64,000 nucleotides of DNA from Calothrix sp. C42_A2020_038. Its GTDB lineage: Bacteria; Cyanobacteriota; Cyanobacteriia; Cyanobacteriales; Nostocaceae. Under the pieces are notes generated by a model, which was not told where the DNA came from, did not search any database, and saw only the letters and a program-made list of their open reading frames with translations. The stretch spans positions 186,001 to 250,000 of the forward strand of contig JACYLQ010000005.1 of NCBI GenBank assembly GCA_015272395.1, written 5' to 3'. Shown in pieces: positions 17,670 to 27,886 of this stretch (position 1 is the first letter of the stretch; each line of letters opens with the position of its first letter). A program made the position numbers and the translations under genes.

Positions 17670-17939
17670 CTAGTAAGCTCGACGAGTAAAAAAGTTATAC
17701 AAGAAAATAGCGATTATTGCACCAATAACAGCAACAGCAATACCACCGAAAGACAAACTCGTTGCCGTTAAAGTAAAAGTACCCGTCTCCAAGAGTTGGA
17801 ACAATGTACCTCCAACAAAAGCACCCACGATACCTAATAACATAGTACCTAAGATTCCACCACCTTGTGAACCGGGATAAATCATCTTAGCAATGGCGCC
17901 TGCAACTAAACCTAGAACAATCCAAGCAAGGATATTCAT
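17670..17939 (-). CDS. GlsB/YeaQ/YmgE family membrane protein (transglycosylase-associated)
   Basis: An 89-residue protein with three hydrophobic segments. Conserved glycine-rich blocks are MNILAWIVLGLVAGAIAKMI, then YPGSQGGGILGTMLLGIVGA, then FVGG. The C-terminus (AVIGAIIAIFLYNFFTRRA) is typical. These are small inner-membrane proteins induced by stress in enteric bacteria; the molecular role is not settled and the name 'transglycosylase-associated' is historical. A good Shine-Dalgarno (GAGGAG) precedes the start. It is a single gene. Confidence 0.88.
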   Translation of the reverse strand: MNILAWIVLGLVAGAIAKMIYPGSQGGGILGTMLLGIVGAFVGGTLFQLLETGTFTLTATSLSFGGIAVAVIGAIIAIFLYNFFTRRAY

Positions 17940-18096
17940 ACTGTACTCCTCTAAATTTATTGATGTGAATCTTTCAATTAGTAGATGTGTCCTAAACTTT
18001 GCTAGACTTAAAATATAGTCAACGTTTCAACATGATTTTAATTTAGCAAGGTTAATGATTCATATCCACCATCTACAGTTAGAAGATACTTCCATC

Positions 18097-20763
18097 TCAA
18101 GGTAGAGATGATGTTAACGAAGTTTGCAAATCTTCATATTGTTGATAGCTCTCTCCACAATCATAGATTAATTTTGCTACTAATCCAGTCCAACCAGTTT
18201 GATGATTAGCTCCTAAGCCAGCACCATTGTCTCCATTTAAATATTCATAGAATAAAATTAAATCGCGCCAATGAGGATTAGTTTGAAATAGTTTATACGC
18301 TCCATGAATCGGTCGATTACCCGCTTGATTACAGAGAAAAATGCTCATCAATCTGTGAGATAACTCAGTTGTAACTTCTGCCAAAGTAATAAAGTTTCCA
18401 CTGTTTGCAGGACATTCAACTTTAAAGTCTTCTCCAAAATATTGATGAAACTTTTGTAGAGACTCAATCATCAAAAAATTCATTGGCATCCATATCGGAC
18501 CACGCCAATTAGAGTTACCTCCAAACATACCGCTAGTAGACTCTGCTGGTTCATAATCAACACGATGTTGTTCTCCATCAACATCAAAAATGTATGGATT
18601 ATCAGCATGATATTTAGAAACAGAGCGAATACCATACGGACTCAAAAACTCAGTTTCATCAAGCATTTTTTGCAGAATAGCTTTGAGTTGATCTGGGTTG
18701 ACAATAGCTAATAATCTCTTAGCCCCACTTCCTTGTACTTCTAAAGAAGCAATATTTTGTTGTAATTTTGGACGATTTGCAATAAACCATTCAAATCGTT
18801 TTTTAAATCCAGGAAAAGCATCTAATACGTTTGCTTCTAAAATTTCTACCGCAAACAATGGAACTAATCCCACCATCGAACGAACTTTCAAACGATGACG
18901 CGCGTCATGAGGTGTATGCAATACATCATAGAAAAACTGGTCTTCATCATCCCACAAATGAATATCTTCTCCACCAATATGATTCATTGCATCGGCAATG
19001 AAAAGAAAATGTTCAAAAAATTTACTTGCGATATCTTCATAAGTCGGATTAGACTTTGCCAGTTCCAGAGCAATAATCAACATGTTCAAACAGTACATTC
19101 CCATCCAGCTTGTACCATCAGACTGCTCCAAATATCCACCTGTAGGTAACTGAGAACTACGGTCAAAAATACCAATGTTATCTAAGCCTAAAAAACCACC
19201 TTGAAAAACATTATTACCATTATTATCTTTACGGTTGACCCACCAAGTAAAGTTTAGTAATAATTTTTGAAAAACTCGTTCGAGAAAATTAGTATCAGCA
19301 CGACCATAAAATTCTTTTTCAATTTGATACACTCGCCAAGTTCCCCAAGCATGAACAGGTGGGTTAACATCGCTAAAATGCCATTCATAAGCAGGTATTT
19401 GTCCATTTGGATGCATATACCATTCGCGCGTAAACCTATCCATCTGTAATTTAGCAAAGTCAGGGTCAATCATCGCCAACGGAATCACATGAAAAGCTAA
19501 ATCCCATGCAGCATACCAGGGGAATTCCCATTTATCAGGCATGGAAATAATATCATCATTAAAAAGATGTATCCACTCTTGATTTCGAGCATTATATCGT
19601 TGTGGAACTGGTTGAGTCGCATCACCTTTGAGCCAATCTTCTATCACATAATGATAATACTGCTTCGTCCACAGCAGCCCAGCAAAAGCCTGACGTTGGA
19701 CATTACGAGCATCTTGAGAACAATTTTTCGGAGAAATGCGTTGATAAAATTCATCTGCTTCTTGCCGACGCGCGTCAAAAATCCGATTAAAATCTGCTCC
19801 GTATTGTGCTACTTTCTGATCACTAAGCCTCAAGTAAATTGTTTTACTTTCTCCCGCACCAAGCGTTATCTCATAGTGGGCAGATACTTTTGTACCTGTT
19901 TGATTGTTAATCGCATCTTTGTCGCCATTAACTATATAGTTATTAATTCCATCTTTGACGTAGGGAGATTTATTTGACGTTCCGAATAAACGTTCGGAAT
20001 TTGTTTCATTCTCAGTAAACAAAAACTCTTTACAATCATTGCAAAAAAACCAGCGTTCACCCAGACTAGGATGAGAAGCATAAACCACATCAGTAGAATC
20101 AAGATTTAAAAAAGGTTTCTGACTATTTTCTTCCCAAGACCAAGTGTTGCGAAACCATAGAGTTGGTAAAACATGCAATGTTTGGCTTTCATTGCCTCGG
20201 TTGACCACACAAATCTTAATTAAGATATCTTCCGGTGATGCCTTTGCATATTCAACAAACACATCAAAATATTTATCATCATCGAAAATACCAGTATCGA
20301 TCAATTCAAACTCTGGTTCATAATATCCCCGATGTTGATTTTCTTCTACCAACTTTTGATAAGGAAACGCTTGATAAGGATATTTATAAAGATATTTCAT
20401 ATATGCATGAGAAGGTATATTATCAAGATAAAAGTAATATTCCTTAACATCTTCACCATGATTACCTTCTGGACCAGTCAGTCCAAATAACCGTTCTTTT
20501 AAAATTGGGTCTTGCCCATTCCACAAAGCCACAGCAAAACACAAACGTTGATGATTATCAGAAATACCAGCAATACCATCTTCCCCCCAACGGTAAGCAC
20601 GGGAACGAGCATGGTCATGGGGAAAATAATTCCAAGCATTACCATCAACACTGTAATCTTCACGTACCGTTCCCCACTGACGCTCACTTAAATAAGGTCC
20701 CCATCGGCGCCAGTAAGCTTTGCGAGCAAGGTTTTCTTGTAATCTTTTTTCTTCAGCAGTCAT
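18097..20763 (-). CDS. GH63-type (MGH1-like) alpha-glycosidase
   Basis: An 888-residue cytoplasmic enzyme starting [20 protein letters not shown]. It has [18 protein letters not shown] and [20 protein letters not shown] at the N-terminus. The (alpha/alpha)6-barrel region carries [38 protein letters not shown] and [20 protein letters not shown]. Towards the end are [20 protein letters not shown] and [10 protein letters not shown]. These are features of the MGH1-like/GH63 group, which hydrolyses alpha-glucosidic bonds, including compatible-solute derivatives in bacteria. The substrate here is unknown. A second carbohydrate enzyme of similar fold (39524-41665) lies 19 kb away. There is no signal peptide. 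The gene is preceded by a hairpin that isolates it from the phospholipase-D-like gene. Confidence 0.85.
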   Translation of the reverse strand: MTAEEKRLQENLARKAYWRRWGPYLSERQWGTVREDYSVDGNAWNYFPHDHARSRAYRWGEDGIAGISDNHQRLCFAVALWNGQDPILKERLFGLTGPEGNHGEDVKEYYFYLDNIPSHAYMKYLYKYPYQAFPYQKLVEENQHRGYYEPEFELIDTGIFDDDKYFDVFVEYAKASPEDILIKICVVNRGNESQTLHVLPTLWFRNTWSWEENSQKPFLNLDSTDVVYASHPSLGERWFFCNDCKEFLFTENETNSERLFGTSNKSPYVKDGINNYIVNGDKDAINNQTGTKVSAHYEITLGAGESKTIYLRLSDQKVAQYGADFNRIFDARRQEADEFYQRISPKNCSQDARNVQRQAFAGLLWTKQYYHYVIEDWLKGDATQPVPQRYNARNQEWIHLFNDDIISMPDKWEFPWYAAWDLAFHVIPLAMIDPDFAKLQMDRFTREWYMHPNGQIPAYEWHFSDVNPPVHAWGTWRVYQIEKEFYGRADTNFLERVFQKLLLNFTWWVNRKDNNGNNVFQGGFLGLDNIGIFDRSSQLPTGGYLEQSDGTSWMGMYCLNMLIIALELAKSNPTYEDIASKFFEHFLFIADAMNHIGGEDIHLWDDEDQFFYDVLHTPHDARHRLKVRSMVGLVPLFAVEILEANVLDAFPGFKKRFEWFIANRPKLQQNIASLEVQGSGAKRLLAIVNPDQLKAILQKMLDETEFLSPYGIRSVSKYHADNPYIFDVDGEQHRVDYEPAESTSGMFGGNSNWRGPIWMPMNFLMIESLQKFHQYFGEDFKVECPANSGNFITLAEVTTELSHRLMSIFLCNQAGNRPIHGAYKLFQTNPHWRDLILFYEYLNGDNGAGLGANHQTGWTGLVAKLIYDCGESYQQYEDLQTSLTSSLP

Positions 20764-20781
20764 ATCATTTCCTAACGTAGA

Positions 20782-20819
20782 GTGCGTGACACCACAAAAA
20801 AACTCTTTGTGTCACGCAC
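20782..20819. terminator. Hairpin terminator / GTGCGTGAC-type repeat
   Basis: GTGCGTGACAC...CACAAA pairs with TTTGTGTCACGCAC around AAAACTC with a small bulge. It lies downstream of the phospholipase-D-like gene on the minus strand. The arm is shared with other intergenic copies (45758-45816, 53335-53397). Confidence 0.6.
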
Positions 20820-20914
20820 CGACTCCGATATGAAAAGTAACTAAAAAATGTGAACTCAATGTGACTTCAAATTTGTTATTAATATCGCAAGGTGAAAATC
20901 TCATATGCAAAACA

Positions 20915-22237
20915 TTATAACAAAGGCTTGACAATTAGCCCCAGTTGACCTTGTATTCTTTCTAATACTGGACGATTTTCCCATTCGGCATAGCTAAGAC
21001 AATGACTTGAACCCCATGCATCTGCAAAAAAGCTGCTAATTTTCTGAACTAGCTGTGGATTACTTGTAGACACATTTAACTCATCATTGTGATGATAGCT
21101 GCGGGGATCAAAGTTTGCACTTCCGGCGCTGACCCAGTTGTCATCAACTAAAGCAGCTTTCGCGTGCATCATACTAGGTTGATACTCACAAATTTGTACT
21201 CCTGCTTGTAAAAGTTCACCATACAACTCGCGCGAAGCAAAACGAACAATTGGCTTATCATTTTTTCTTCCCATCGTTAATACACGTACATCAACACCTT
21301 GTTTTTTCGCTTGAATTAATACATTACGTGTATTAGTATCCGGAACAAAATAAGGACTACCAATCCAAACCCTTTTTCTCGCTGCTAAAAAGCTGATTTG
21401 AAACAGCATTCTCATTGTAGATTCACTGAGTGTAGAAGTATCATTTGTGATATAAAACTTGTCTTCTGGCTCTGTTTCTGAACTAAATACAACTTCTGCA
21501 AGATCTACTGTTCCACCAACATAAGCCCAATTTTGGAGAAAATTACCCTTCAAAACAGTAACAATTTCTCCTTCATAACCGACTTCAAACTCCAACCAAG
21601 GAGCATTATCACCAATTTCCGGGTCACCATCCCATTCGTCAGAAACTCCTGCACCTCCTATCAAAGCTTTCTGACCATCTATTAACAGTAACTTTCGATG
21701 AGTTCGAGAGTTATATTCCAGAGGTGCCCGCCAATCAAATCCACGAAAAAAGCGCACCTCTGCACCAGCTTGACGCAAACGTTGCCAATACTCATCCGGA
21801 ATAGAACCTGTACCAAAATCATCTATCAAAAGTTGTACTTTTACACCAGCATTCGCGCGTTCAATTAGTGCAGCTGCGAACTCATCAGCACGGCGCCCAG
21901 GTTTCATATAATAAGTTTCAAAGCGAATTGTATTTCGAGCATTACGAATTGCATCTAGTCGAGCAGCATAAATTGCATCTGCTCCAGTCCAAAAATTAGT
22001 AAAACGACCGCTAGTAGTTAAAGCATTCGACAAACTAACCACCAACAGTGGAAAACGATTATCTTCCAAACTAGGAACATTAGCAATTGTATACTCTGGT
22101 TCTTGACGAAATACCCCTCTTAAATAAAGAAAACCAAAAGCAAGAATCAACAGAGAAACAATACCACCACCAAACCAAAATAATAACTTTCCCTTAGATG
22201 TCTGTGGTTTTCTTTGGTTTCTTCTTTCCGTATACAT
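20915..22237 (-). CDS. Phospholipase D-like / cardiolipin synthase family protein
   Basis: A 440-residue protein with one N-terminal membrane segment (LLFWFGGGIVSLLILAFGFL) and two PLD catalytic motifs: HRKLLLIDGQKALIGGAG near residue 183 and HAKAALVDDNWVSAGSANFD near residue 355, each with H-x-K-x4-D. The full pair and the anchored N-terminus match bacterial cardiolipin synthases (condensing phosphatidylglycerol) and membrane phospholipases D. Cyanobacteria are generally poor in cardiolipin, so a phospholipase or head-group-exchange role is equally possible. A PAP2 phosphatase (23.6 kb) and lipid kinase (25.5 kb) lie close by, forming a loose membrane-lipid neighbourhood. Confidence 0.8.
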   Translation of the reverse strand: MYTERRNQRKPQTSKGKLLFWFGGGIVSLLILAFGFLYLRGVFRQEPEYTIANVPSLEDNRFPLLVVSLSNALTTSGRFTNFWTGADAIYAARLDAIRNARNTIRFETYYMKPGRRADEFAAALIERANAGVKVQLLIDDFGTGSIPDEYWQRLRQAGAEVRFFRGFDWRAPLEYNSRTHRKLLLIDGQKALIGGAGVSDEWDGDPEIGDNAPWLEFEVGYEGEIVTVLKGNFLQNWAYVGGTVDLAEVVFSSETEPEDKFYITNDTSTLSESTMRMLFQISFLAARKRVWIGSPYFVPDTNTRNVLIQAKKQGVDVRVLTMGRKNDKPIVRFASRELYGELLQAGVQICEYQPSMMHAKAALVDDNWVSAGSANFDPRSYHHNDELNVSTSNPQLVQKISSFFADAWGSSHCLSYAEWENRPVLERIQGQLGLIVKPLL

Positions 22238-22806
22238 AATTGCCTATAAATAGCTTTTTATATAAATGTGAATAAAATTTTTATACTAATACAATTAAAT
22301 ATCAAGTACCAAAAGGAATAAACTCACGATTAAATAAGTCTTATTATTGGGTGTGTCAACTTACCAGCGGTAGTTTGCAATAAATTTAAATTCCTACTTC
22401 ATTAGACATAAGTCATATATATCCTTAGAAATAAAACTAAAAAACAAATTAAATTTTGCTATTTTTGACTGCAATTTTGTCAAAATAAAAGTATAGTTAT
22501 ATTATCTAAAAGCTCCGAGACAAGTATAACTAAGGGGGTGCTTTAAAAGTCTAAAAATATACATGAAATCCCTTTGGTAAACCTCTCCCCGCACCGGGAA
22601 GAGGCTTTAAAACCTGTATTTTCTCGCCTTCCCTGGTAGAGAAAGGGTTAGGGGTTAGGTTCGAGCGTTAACATTAATACTTTTCAAACAACCTCTAATA
22701 GTTGATGCGTAACACTCATACAACCACATTTTAGTAATGTAGTTGTATTGCACACCCCATCAACATTTGTATGCACTGTGTAACTCTGATCACGAAGGAT
22801 AACAAA
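22238..22806. other. Long intergenic region with repeat remnants, no gene seen
   Basis: AT-rich spacer between divergent genes. An imperfect hairpin (CCTCTCCCC at 22582-22590, GGGAAGAGG at 22596-22604) is followed by GAGAAAGGGTTAGGGG; both look like remnants of the CCCTCTCCCC-type intergenic repeats frequent in filamentous cyanobacteria. The last part is the leader of the pentapeptide lipoprotein gene. Confidence 0.5.
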
Positions 22807-23352
22807 ATGAGTAAATTCATATCTAGACAATTCTTTTTTTTGGCATCAACAGCAACATTATTGACACTTAGTGCTGGTTGCAATAATGCACAACCTCCCC
22901 AAGTTCAACAAGAACAAACACCACCTGCTGCTCCTGTTGTTCAACAAGAATCTCCAGGCGTAAATCCACCAGTAGCCCAAAATACATCCAACGAAGTTTC
23001 ACGTCTGTTACAAACTAAACAATGTCCCGGATGTAACTTATCAGGAGCAAATTTGCAGAATGCAGATTTAGAGAATGCTAATTTACAAGGTGCTAACTTA
23101 AGCCAAGCAAATCTTCAACAAGCAGATTTAGAGAAAGCTAACTTACAGGGAGCAAACTTGCAAGGTGCCAATCTCACAAATGCTAATTTAGAAAGAGCTA
23201 ATCTACAACAAGCTAATCTACAGCAAGCTAATCTCCAAAGAGCTGACTTGGAAGATACAAACTTAAAAGGAGCCAATATCACTGGAGCTAATTTACAACA
23301 AGCAAGTTTTGAAGACACCATTATGCCTGATGGAAGTGTAAGACGACGCTAA
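22807..23352 (+). CDS. Pentapeptide-repeat lipoprotein
   Basis: About 181 residues from ATG 22807, which has GAAGGA 10 bases upstream; an earlier ATG at 22771 would place 12 odd residues before the signal peptide. The lipobox is TLSAGC, so the mature protein is lipid-anchored at about Cys25. A Pro/Gln-rich linker (VQQEQTPPAAPVVQQESPG) precedes a CPGC pair. After that there are about 20 uninterrupted pentapeptides of the A(N/D)Lxx type (SGANLQNADLENANLQGANL...). Such repeats fold as a right-handed quadrilateral beta-helix. It probably lies in the periplasm or thylakoid lumen side. The function of most cyanobacterial members is unknown. Confidence 0.88.
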   Translation: MSKFISRQFFFLASTATLLTLSAGCNNAQPPQVQQEQTPPAAPVVQQESPGVNPPVAQNTSNEVSRLLQTKQCPGCNLSGANLQNADLENANLQGANLSQANLQQADLEKANLQGANLQGANLTNANLERANLQQANLQQANLQRADLEDTNLKGANITGANLQQASFEDTIMPDGSVRRR

Positions 23353-23440
23353 TTAGAGACATATTATATCAACCCTATATAGGCAAAGAATAATTGCCGC
23401 TCGTTCTCATCTTAGCAAATTTCTAAGCTTTCTTCCGGTA

Positions 23441-23472
23441 GCCTCACCAGTCTAGGGCAGAGGCGCCTTTTT
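23441..23472 (+). terminator. Probable rho-independent terminator
   Basis: GCCTC (23441-23445) and GAGGC (23460-23464) form a short stem followed by GCCTTTTT. It lies about 90 bases after the pentapeptide lipoprotein stop. The stem is short, so confidence is moderate. Confidence 0.45.
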
Positions 23473-23605
23473 GCAAATTTAAATTCAATTTTGCCATTTT
23501 TGGTTCATATTTTTGATAAAAGATAAATATGATATATTAAGTTTAGAGATATAAAATTTTTTAATATTTTTTAATATACCAAATTTGGACTTAAACATCT
23601 TGAAC

Positions 23606-24472
23606 ATGACAATTGAAGCGCTTTGGAGTCCAGAGCCAATAATTTACATCCAAAGATTTTTTGGTAAAAGTTGGGATTGGTTCTTTCAAACAATCACACA
23701 ACTAGGAGAAGTCACGGGTATAGCAATAGTTTTCGCATTATTATTTTGGTTATTGGGCAGGCACCAAGCTTGGTGTTTAGTTGGTGCTGTAGTTGTAATA
23801 ACAGCAGTCAATATGTTAATTTGGTCGGCTGTTGATATCCCACGTCCAGATCATCCAGAAATTAAAGTTTACAGAGAAGTAAGTTTATCTTCGTTTCCTA
23901 GTGGACATACTGGTACAGCAACAATTCTTTGGGGAATGTTAACTAAGCTTGGTCATGTACAATTAGTGATTAGTGTAATAGTTATTATATTGGTAATGCT
24001 ATCTCGTTTATATCTAGGTGCCCACTATATTGGAGATGTAATTGGTGGTTTAATAATTGGGTTAATATTATTACAGATTTATCCGCGAATATGGGGTGTA
24101 GTATGGCAATGGTTCAATGGACGGACATTTAAAATATTCTTAGTTCTGGGTCTTTCTATACCAATTGTCGTTTTTCCCTTTGCTGACTCTTTCCCAGAAG
24201 GATGGGAAGTTTTTGGTGCTGCCACAGGAGCAGCAATAGGTGTACCACTCGAATTGTGGTATGTTCAATACTCTCCAGCTAAAATATCCACCCAAAAACA
24301 GATATTTAAGTTAGTCATGGGTTTAGGAGTATTGGCTGTAATTATCTTTACTTCTCATTTCTTGATCGAAAACGAAGCATTACATGATACTATTAGTTTT
24401 AGCTTAGGAGCATTTTGGATTTTGTTTTTAGCACCAATGCTATTTAAACGTGCAGGATTCTCTAGAAATTAA
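23606..24472 (+). CDS. PAP2-superfamily phosphatase
   Basis: About 288 residues from ATG 23606 (MTIEALWSPEPI); a TTG at 23585 is the alternative. The phosphatase signature is complete: IPRPDHPE (Arg-Pro motif), SFPSGHTGTATILWG (Ser-Gly-His) and SRLYLGAHYIGDVIGG (Arg...His...Asp). Six or more membrane segments are visible. An extra C-terminal membrane bundle (IFLVLGLSIPIVVFPFA, LVMGLGVLAVIIF, FWILFLAPMLF) extends beyond the minimal domain. Family members dephosphorylate phosphatidate, phosphatidylglycerophosphate or undecaprenyl-pyrophosphate. The lipid kinase at 25536 and PLD-like gene at 20915 support lipid substrates. It ends 7 bases before the convergent AI-2E gene. Confidence 0.85.
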   Translation: MTIEALWSPEPIIYIQRFFGKSWDWFFQTITQLGEVTGIAIVFALLFWLLGRHQAWCLVGAVVVITAVNMLIWSAVDIPRPDHPEIKVYREVSLSSFPSGHTGTATILWGMLTKLGHVQLVISVIVIILVMLSRLYLGAHYIGDVIGGLIIGLILLQIYPRIWGVVWQWFNGRTFKIFLVLGLSIPIVVFPFADSFPEGWEVFGAATGAAIGVPLELWYVQYSPAKISTQKQIFKLVMGLGVLAVIIFTSHFLIENEALHDTISFSLGAFWILFLAPMLFKRAGFSRN

Positions 24473-24479
24473 CTAAGCG

Positions 24480-25517
24480 TCAATGTTTTCCTTGCATTTC
24501 TTCGATTTCAAACAAACTAATCAGTACTCCTGCAATTGGTATAGACAAAAACACTCCTACTAAACCCGCAATTTGGGCGCCTACTAATAATGCAAAAAAC
24601 ATAAAAACAGGATTCATATTAATTGAACCTTGCATAATTCTTGGCATCAGTAAGTTTTCTTCTACCTGTTGCAGCAATACGCAACCAACCAATACTTTTA
24701 TCGCTTGCCAAATTCCCTGTGGTAAAATGATCAAACAAACTAAAGAAATTCCAATTGTGGCGCCAATTCCAGGTATCAGATCAAATACACCTGCAATAGC
24801 AGCCAAAGCAACAGCATAAGGTAACTGTAAAATAATAAATACAATAAATACGGAAACTCCAAAAAATAAAGATAATAGTAATCTACCCCAGAAGAAACCT
24901 AAAAAGTTCTTCTGAATCGCTTTATTCAACTTATTACGAAAATTTTCAGGAAATACTTTTAACACAAAATTCCAGGCACGTTCACCATCCAAAAGCATAA
25001 AGAATGCGACAACCAGAATCAAAACTAAATCTAGAAAATTAAATAATAGAGCTTGAATTGTAGTAAAACCATTTCCTAAAAAGGCTAGTGTCTGATTTCT
25101 AATTTGTTCTTCAATACCTTGAAAATCAACTTGGAAATTTAACCCAGTTAAAAACTTTTGTAATTGTTCTATCAAAGAAATTCCAGACTCGATAAATTGA
25201 GGAGCTTGGTCTACTAACTGTTGTGCTTGAGAAATGATTGTAAAACCTAATGTCGCTATTAAACCTCCCACCAACAACAAACTTAGTAGAAAAACAATAG
25301 TTACTGCCACCCCATGAGGTAAAAAACGCTCAACCCACCTAACTGGGTAACTGAGTATAAACGCTAACACCCCCGCAAATATAAAAATTATCAGTACAGT
25401 TTCAAAATAAGCTAATATTTGTACGATTGCCCAACCAAGGGTAAACAGTAACAAATAACGAATCAGCTTGGCGTTGTTCAACTTTTCCCAAAATATTTTG
25501 AGATTCGGTTCATCCAT
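24480..25517 (-). CDS. AI-2E family transporter (PerM-like)
   Basis: A 345-residue membrane protein. Residues 1-90 have several hydrophobic helices (YLLLFTLGWAIVQILAYFET, VTIVFLLSLLLVGGLIATLG). A soluble helical segment at about 105-155 (SQAQQLVDQAPQFIESGISL) is followed by five or more helices. The block GIGATIGISLVCLIILPQGI with VEENLLMPRIMQGSINMNPV is characteristic of the family (the E-x2-L-x-P-R/K-I motif). Members export diverse small molecules; autoinducer-2 export is known for E. coli TqsA and cannot be assumed here. It is separated from the upstream lipid-kinase gene by 18 bases and transcribed the same way, so the two are likely one operon. Confidence 0.85.
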   Translation of the reverse strand: MDEPNLKIFWEKLNNAKLIRYLLLFTLGWAIVQILAYFETVLIIFIFAGVLAFILSYPVRWVERFLPHGVAVTIVFLLSLLLVGGLIATLGFTIISQAQQLVDQAPQFIESGISLIEQLQKFLTGLNFQVDFQGIEEQIRNQTLAFLGNGFTTIQALLFNFLDLVLILVVAFFMLLDGERAWNFVLKVFPENFRNKLNKAIQKNFLGFFWGRLLLSLFFGVSVFIVFIILQLPYAVALAAIAGVFDLIPGIGATIGISLVCLIILPQGIWQAIKVLVGCVLLQQVEENLLMPRIMQGSINMNPVFMFFALLVGAQIAGLVGVFLSIPIAGVLISLFEIEEMQGKH

Positions 25518-25535
25518 ATATTCACTTAATTGATT

Positions 25536-26435
25536 CTACGTCGGCACTAAAACAGTAAGACTACGTGGAATGCAATATATTTCAACATTTGTAGATTCTA
25601 TACTATCACCGTCCAATGACACTTTTTGTAAAGGTTTTGTTTTTACTTTTACGTTCTTGGCTCTCAAATATTGAATATCATTTCGATTCGTTGCATCATC
25701 CGTAAAACCAGACCTTAACAAGTGATAGGCGCCGAAAAAAGCATTTGTGCGATTTTTAGGAGCAAAAATTGTTACATCAAGTAAACCATCATCAGGAATT
25801 ATGGATGCAGGTCCGTGTGCGAGCAAAGAAGTGGACGCTGCTGTATTAGCAACGGTAACAGCAATTGCTCGCAAATTCATCATTTGATTTTCTGTTTCAA
25901 TCACAGCTTCAAAAGTATTGAATTCTCCAAGTTCTTTGATACCTGCTAAAAGAAACGATATCATTCCGAAGCGTTTTTTCAGCCTGCGGCTACTTTGTAC
26001 AATTGTTTCTGGTTCCAAACCAATACCTGCAAGTACTATCATTGGTTTACCATTACAAGTAGCAGTATCGACACGATGGGGTCTTCCCGAAAGAATTGTT
26101 TCACAGGCAGCCTCTATATCAATGGGAATATTTAATGCTTTCGCAAATGCATTAACAGTTCCTCTTGGTATAATACCTACAGGAATATCTTTACCTATCA
26201 ATGGTTCAATGACAGATGAAATTGTACCGTCACCTCCAGCAATCAAAATCATTTCCGCACCTTCATTTATAGCTTGTTGCATTGTTTCATTTGCACTTAA
26301 CCCTTTGTGAAGTGGACAAATATCCAAGTTAATTTTCGGCTCTAAATGTTTTCTGATTATTTCTAAATCTTCAACTGCGTCATTTTGTCCCGAACTTGGA
26401 TTAAAAATTAGAGATGCTTTCATAGTCATAATCAT
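25536..26435 (-). CDS. YegS/DagK-type diacylglycerol or lipid kinase
   Basis: A 299-residue kinase of the diacylglycerol-kinase catalytic family. The N-terminal KASLIFNPSSGQNDAVEDLE is followed by the nucleotide motif ILIAGGDGTISSVIEPLIG, then VGIIPRGTVNAFAKALNIP and the C-terminal PDDGLLDVTIFAPKNR with KTKPLQKVSLDGDSIE. Translation may start at Met5 (26423), since MIMTMKAS offers several Met codons. It phosphorylates a lipid, probably diacylglycerol, giving phosphatidate; the nearby PAP2 phosphatase could run the reverse step. It is the upstream gene of a probable two-gene unit with the AI-2E transporter. Confidence 0.87.
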   Translation of the reverse strand: MIMTMKASLIFNPSSGQNDAVEDLEIIRKHLEPKINLDICPLHKGLSANETMQQAINEGAEMILIAGGDGTISSVIEPLIGKDIPVGIIPRGTVNAFAKALNIPIDIEAACETILSGRPHRVDTATCNGKPMIVLAGIGLEPETIVQSSRRLKKRFGMISFLLAGIKELGEFNTFEAVIETENQMMNLRAIAVTVANTAASTSLLAHGPASIIPDDGLLDVTIFAPKNRTNAFFGAYHLLRSGFTDDATNRNDIQYLRAKNVKVKTKPLQKVSLDGDSIESTNVEIYCIPRSLTVLVPT

Positions 26436-26539
26436 AGAACAAGAATCAAAAGTTATTTATCCCTCATTTTTAATTTTAGATGGGTTATTTAAACTTGAAA
26501 TCTATCACCTTAAATCTTAAGGAATATTTTTTGGCACAT

Positions 26540-27886
26540 TCACTTTTTTAATAAAAACAACGGAATACCTGCTAACACAACCAAAACTCCCACAACGGCA
26601 CCAACTCCGGTATATATCAAACTAGAATAAAGCAAATATCCGCATACCAGACAAAATACTAACGGAGTCCAAGGATAAAATGGTACTTGGAAAGGTCGAG
26701 CAATATCTGAGTCTCGCCTTCGCAGTACAAACAAAGAGAGAACAGAAAGCAAGAAAAAGAACCAGAATATGGGCGCCGTGTAATCAACCATCGTTTCAAA
26801 GCCGTTACGAGTAACAGTACCCAAAAACACCAATGCCAAAGAAGCCATACCTTGGAGTAACAAAGCTTGGACAGGAGCTTCTTTTCCTTGTTGCCAACGT
26901 CCCATAAAGCTAAATAATGAAAAATCTTGTCCCAGAGCAAAATTAGAACGCGCGCCTGTTAAAATAGTGGCGTTAATTGCTCCCAAAGTGCAAATTGCAA
27001 CTAAAATACTTAAAAATAACGCTCCTGCTGTACCAGCAGTTTTATCCATCAAAGCCGCAGCTACAGCTTCAGATTTAGCCATTGCAGTTAATCCCAAACC
27101 TCGTAAATATGCGAGATTAATCAGTAAATAAATAGTAGTAATGATACCAATACTCCACAGCAAAGAACGCACCATATTACGGCGCCTATTCTTAATTTCT
27201 GCTGAAATATAAGCAGCTTCATTCCATCCACCGAAAGAAAGCAATACAAATACCATTGCCAGTCCCCAATTAGAAGAAGTGGAGTTTGTCGAAAAATCAG
27301 GAATAGAAACAGCGGAGTTCGAGAAAATACCAATTCCAACAACTAGAAGTAATCCCAGTATCTTTGCCGCAGTCAGCCAATTTTGCGTCCACTTACCTGG
27401 ATACAAACCAAAAATATTCAAACCTGTCAGCAAAATTATCGACAAAGCTGCATATATCGAAGATGAATAGGCGCCTAATGGCAACAACCCAGAGAAGTAA
27501 TCTCCAAATACAAACGCCAGTAGAACAATAGAACCAGTTTGAATTACCGTCATCCTTGCCCAAGCAAACAAAAAAGCAATCGGGTGCCCAAACGCGCGTT
27601 TAATATAGTGGTAAGTTCCACCTACATCAGGATAAGTAGTTGCTAGCTCTGCGTAACATAGCGCTCCAATAAAAGAAACCGCACCCCCCAATAACCATAA
27701 CAGCAATACAGCAATATCACTACCTGCATTCGCTGCAACAAACGCCGGAGTTTGAAAAATTCCTGCCCCAATTACAATTCCGACAATAATTGCCACTGCA
27801 TCAAAAAGTCCTAGAGAAGCTCTTTTCTGTGCAGTTGGCATAATCGCAACAATATCCTCTACACTGCTATAGCGTTGTCTACTCAC
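26540..27886 (-). CDS. APC-family amino acid permease
   Basis: A 448-residue, roughly 12-helix permease. After a cytoplasmic start (MSRQRYSSVEDIVAIMPTAQ), helix 1 carries GLFDAVAIIVGIVIGAGIFQ with the unwound GAGIF motif of the amino acid-polyamine-organocation superfamily. Helix 2 region CYAELATTYPDVGGTYHYIK and FGGWNEAAYISAEIKN in helix 6 are also typical. C-terminal PFQVPFYPWTPLVFCLVCGY matches the family. Substrate cannot be assigned from sequence alone. It is a single gene. Confidence 0.87.
   Translation of the reverse strand: MSRQRYSSVEDIVAIMPTAQKRASLGLFDAVAIIVGIVIGAGIFQTPAFVAANAGSDIAVLLLWLLGGAVSFIGALCYAELATTYPDVGGTYHYIKRAFGHPIAFLFAWARMTVIQTGSIVLLAFVFGDYFSGLLPLGAYSSSIYAALSIILLTGLNIFGLYPGKWTQNWLTAAKILGLLLVVGIGIFSNSAVSIPDFSTNSTSSNWGLAMVFVLLSFGGWNEAAYISAEIKNRRRNMVRSLLWSIGIITTIYLLINLAYLRGLGLTAMAKSEAVAAALMDKTAGTAGALFLSILVAICTLGAINATILTGARSNFALGQDFSLFSFMGRWQQGKEAPVQALLLQGMASLALVFLGTVTRNGFETMVDYTAPIFWFFFLLSVLSLFVLRRRDSDIARPFQVPFYPWTPLVFCLVCGYLLYSSLIYTGVGAVVGVLVVLAGIPLFLLKK

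Noticed and set aside
19567-19977. Plus-strand frame of 136 codons opposite the GH63-type gene
   Set aside because: It lies inside a conserved gene on the other strand and has no recognisable domain.
25918-26310. Plus-strand frame of 130 codons opposite the lipid kinase
   Set aside because: It is the shadow of a gene with clear kinase motifs on the minus strand.
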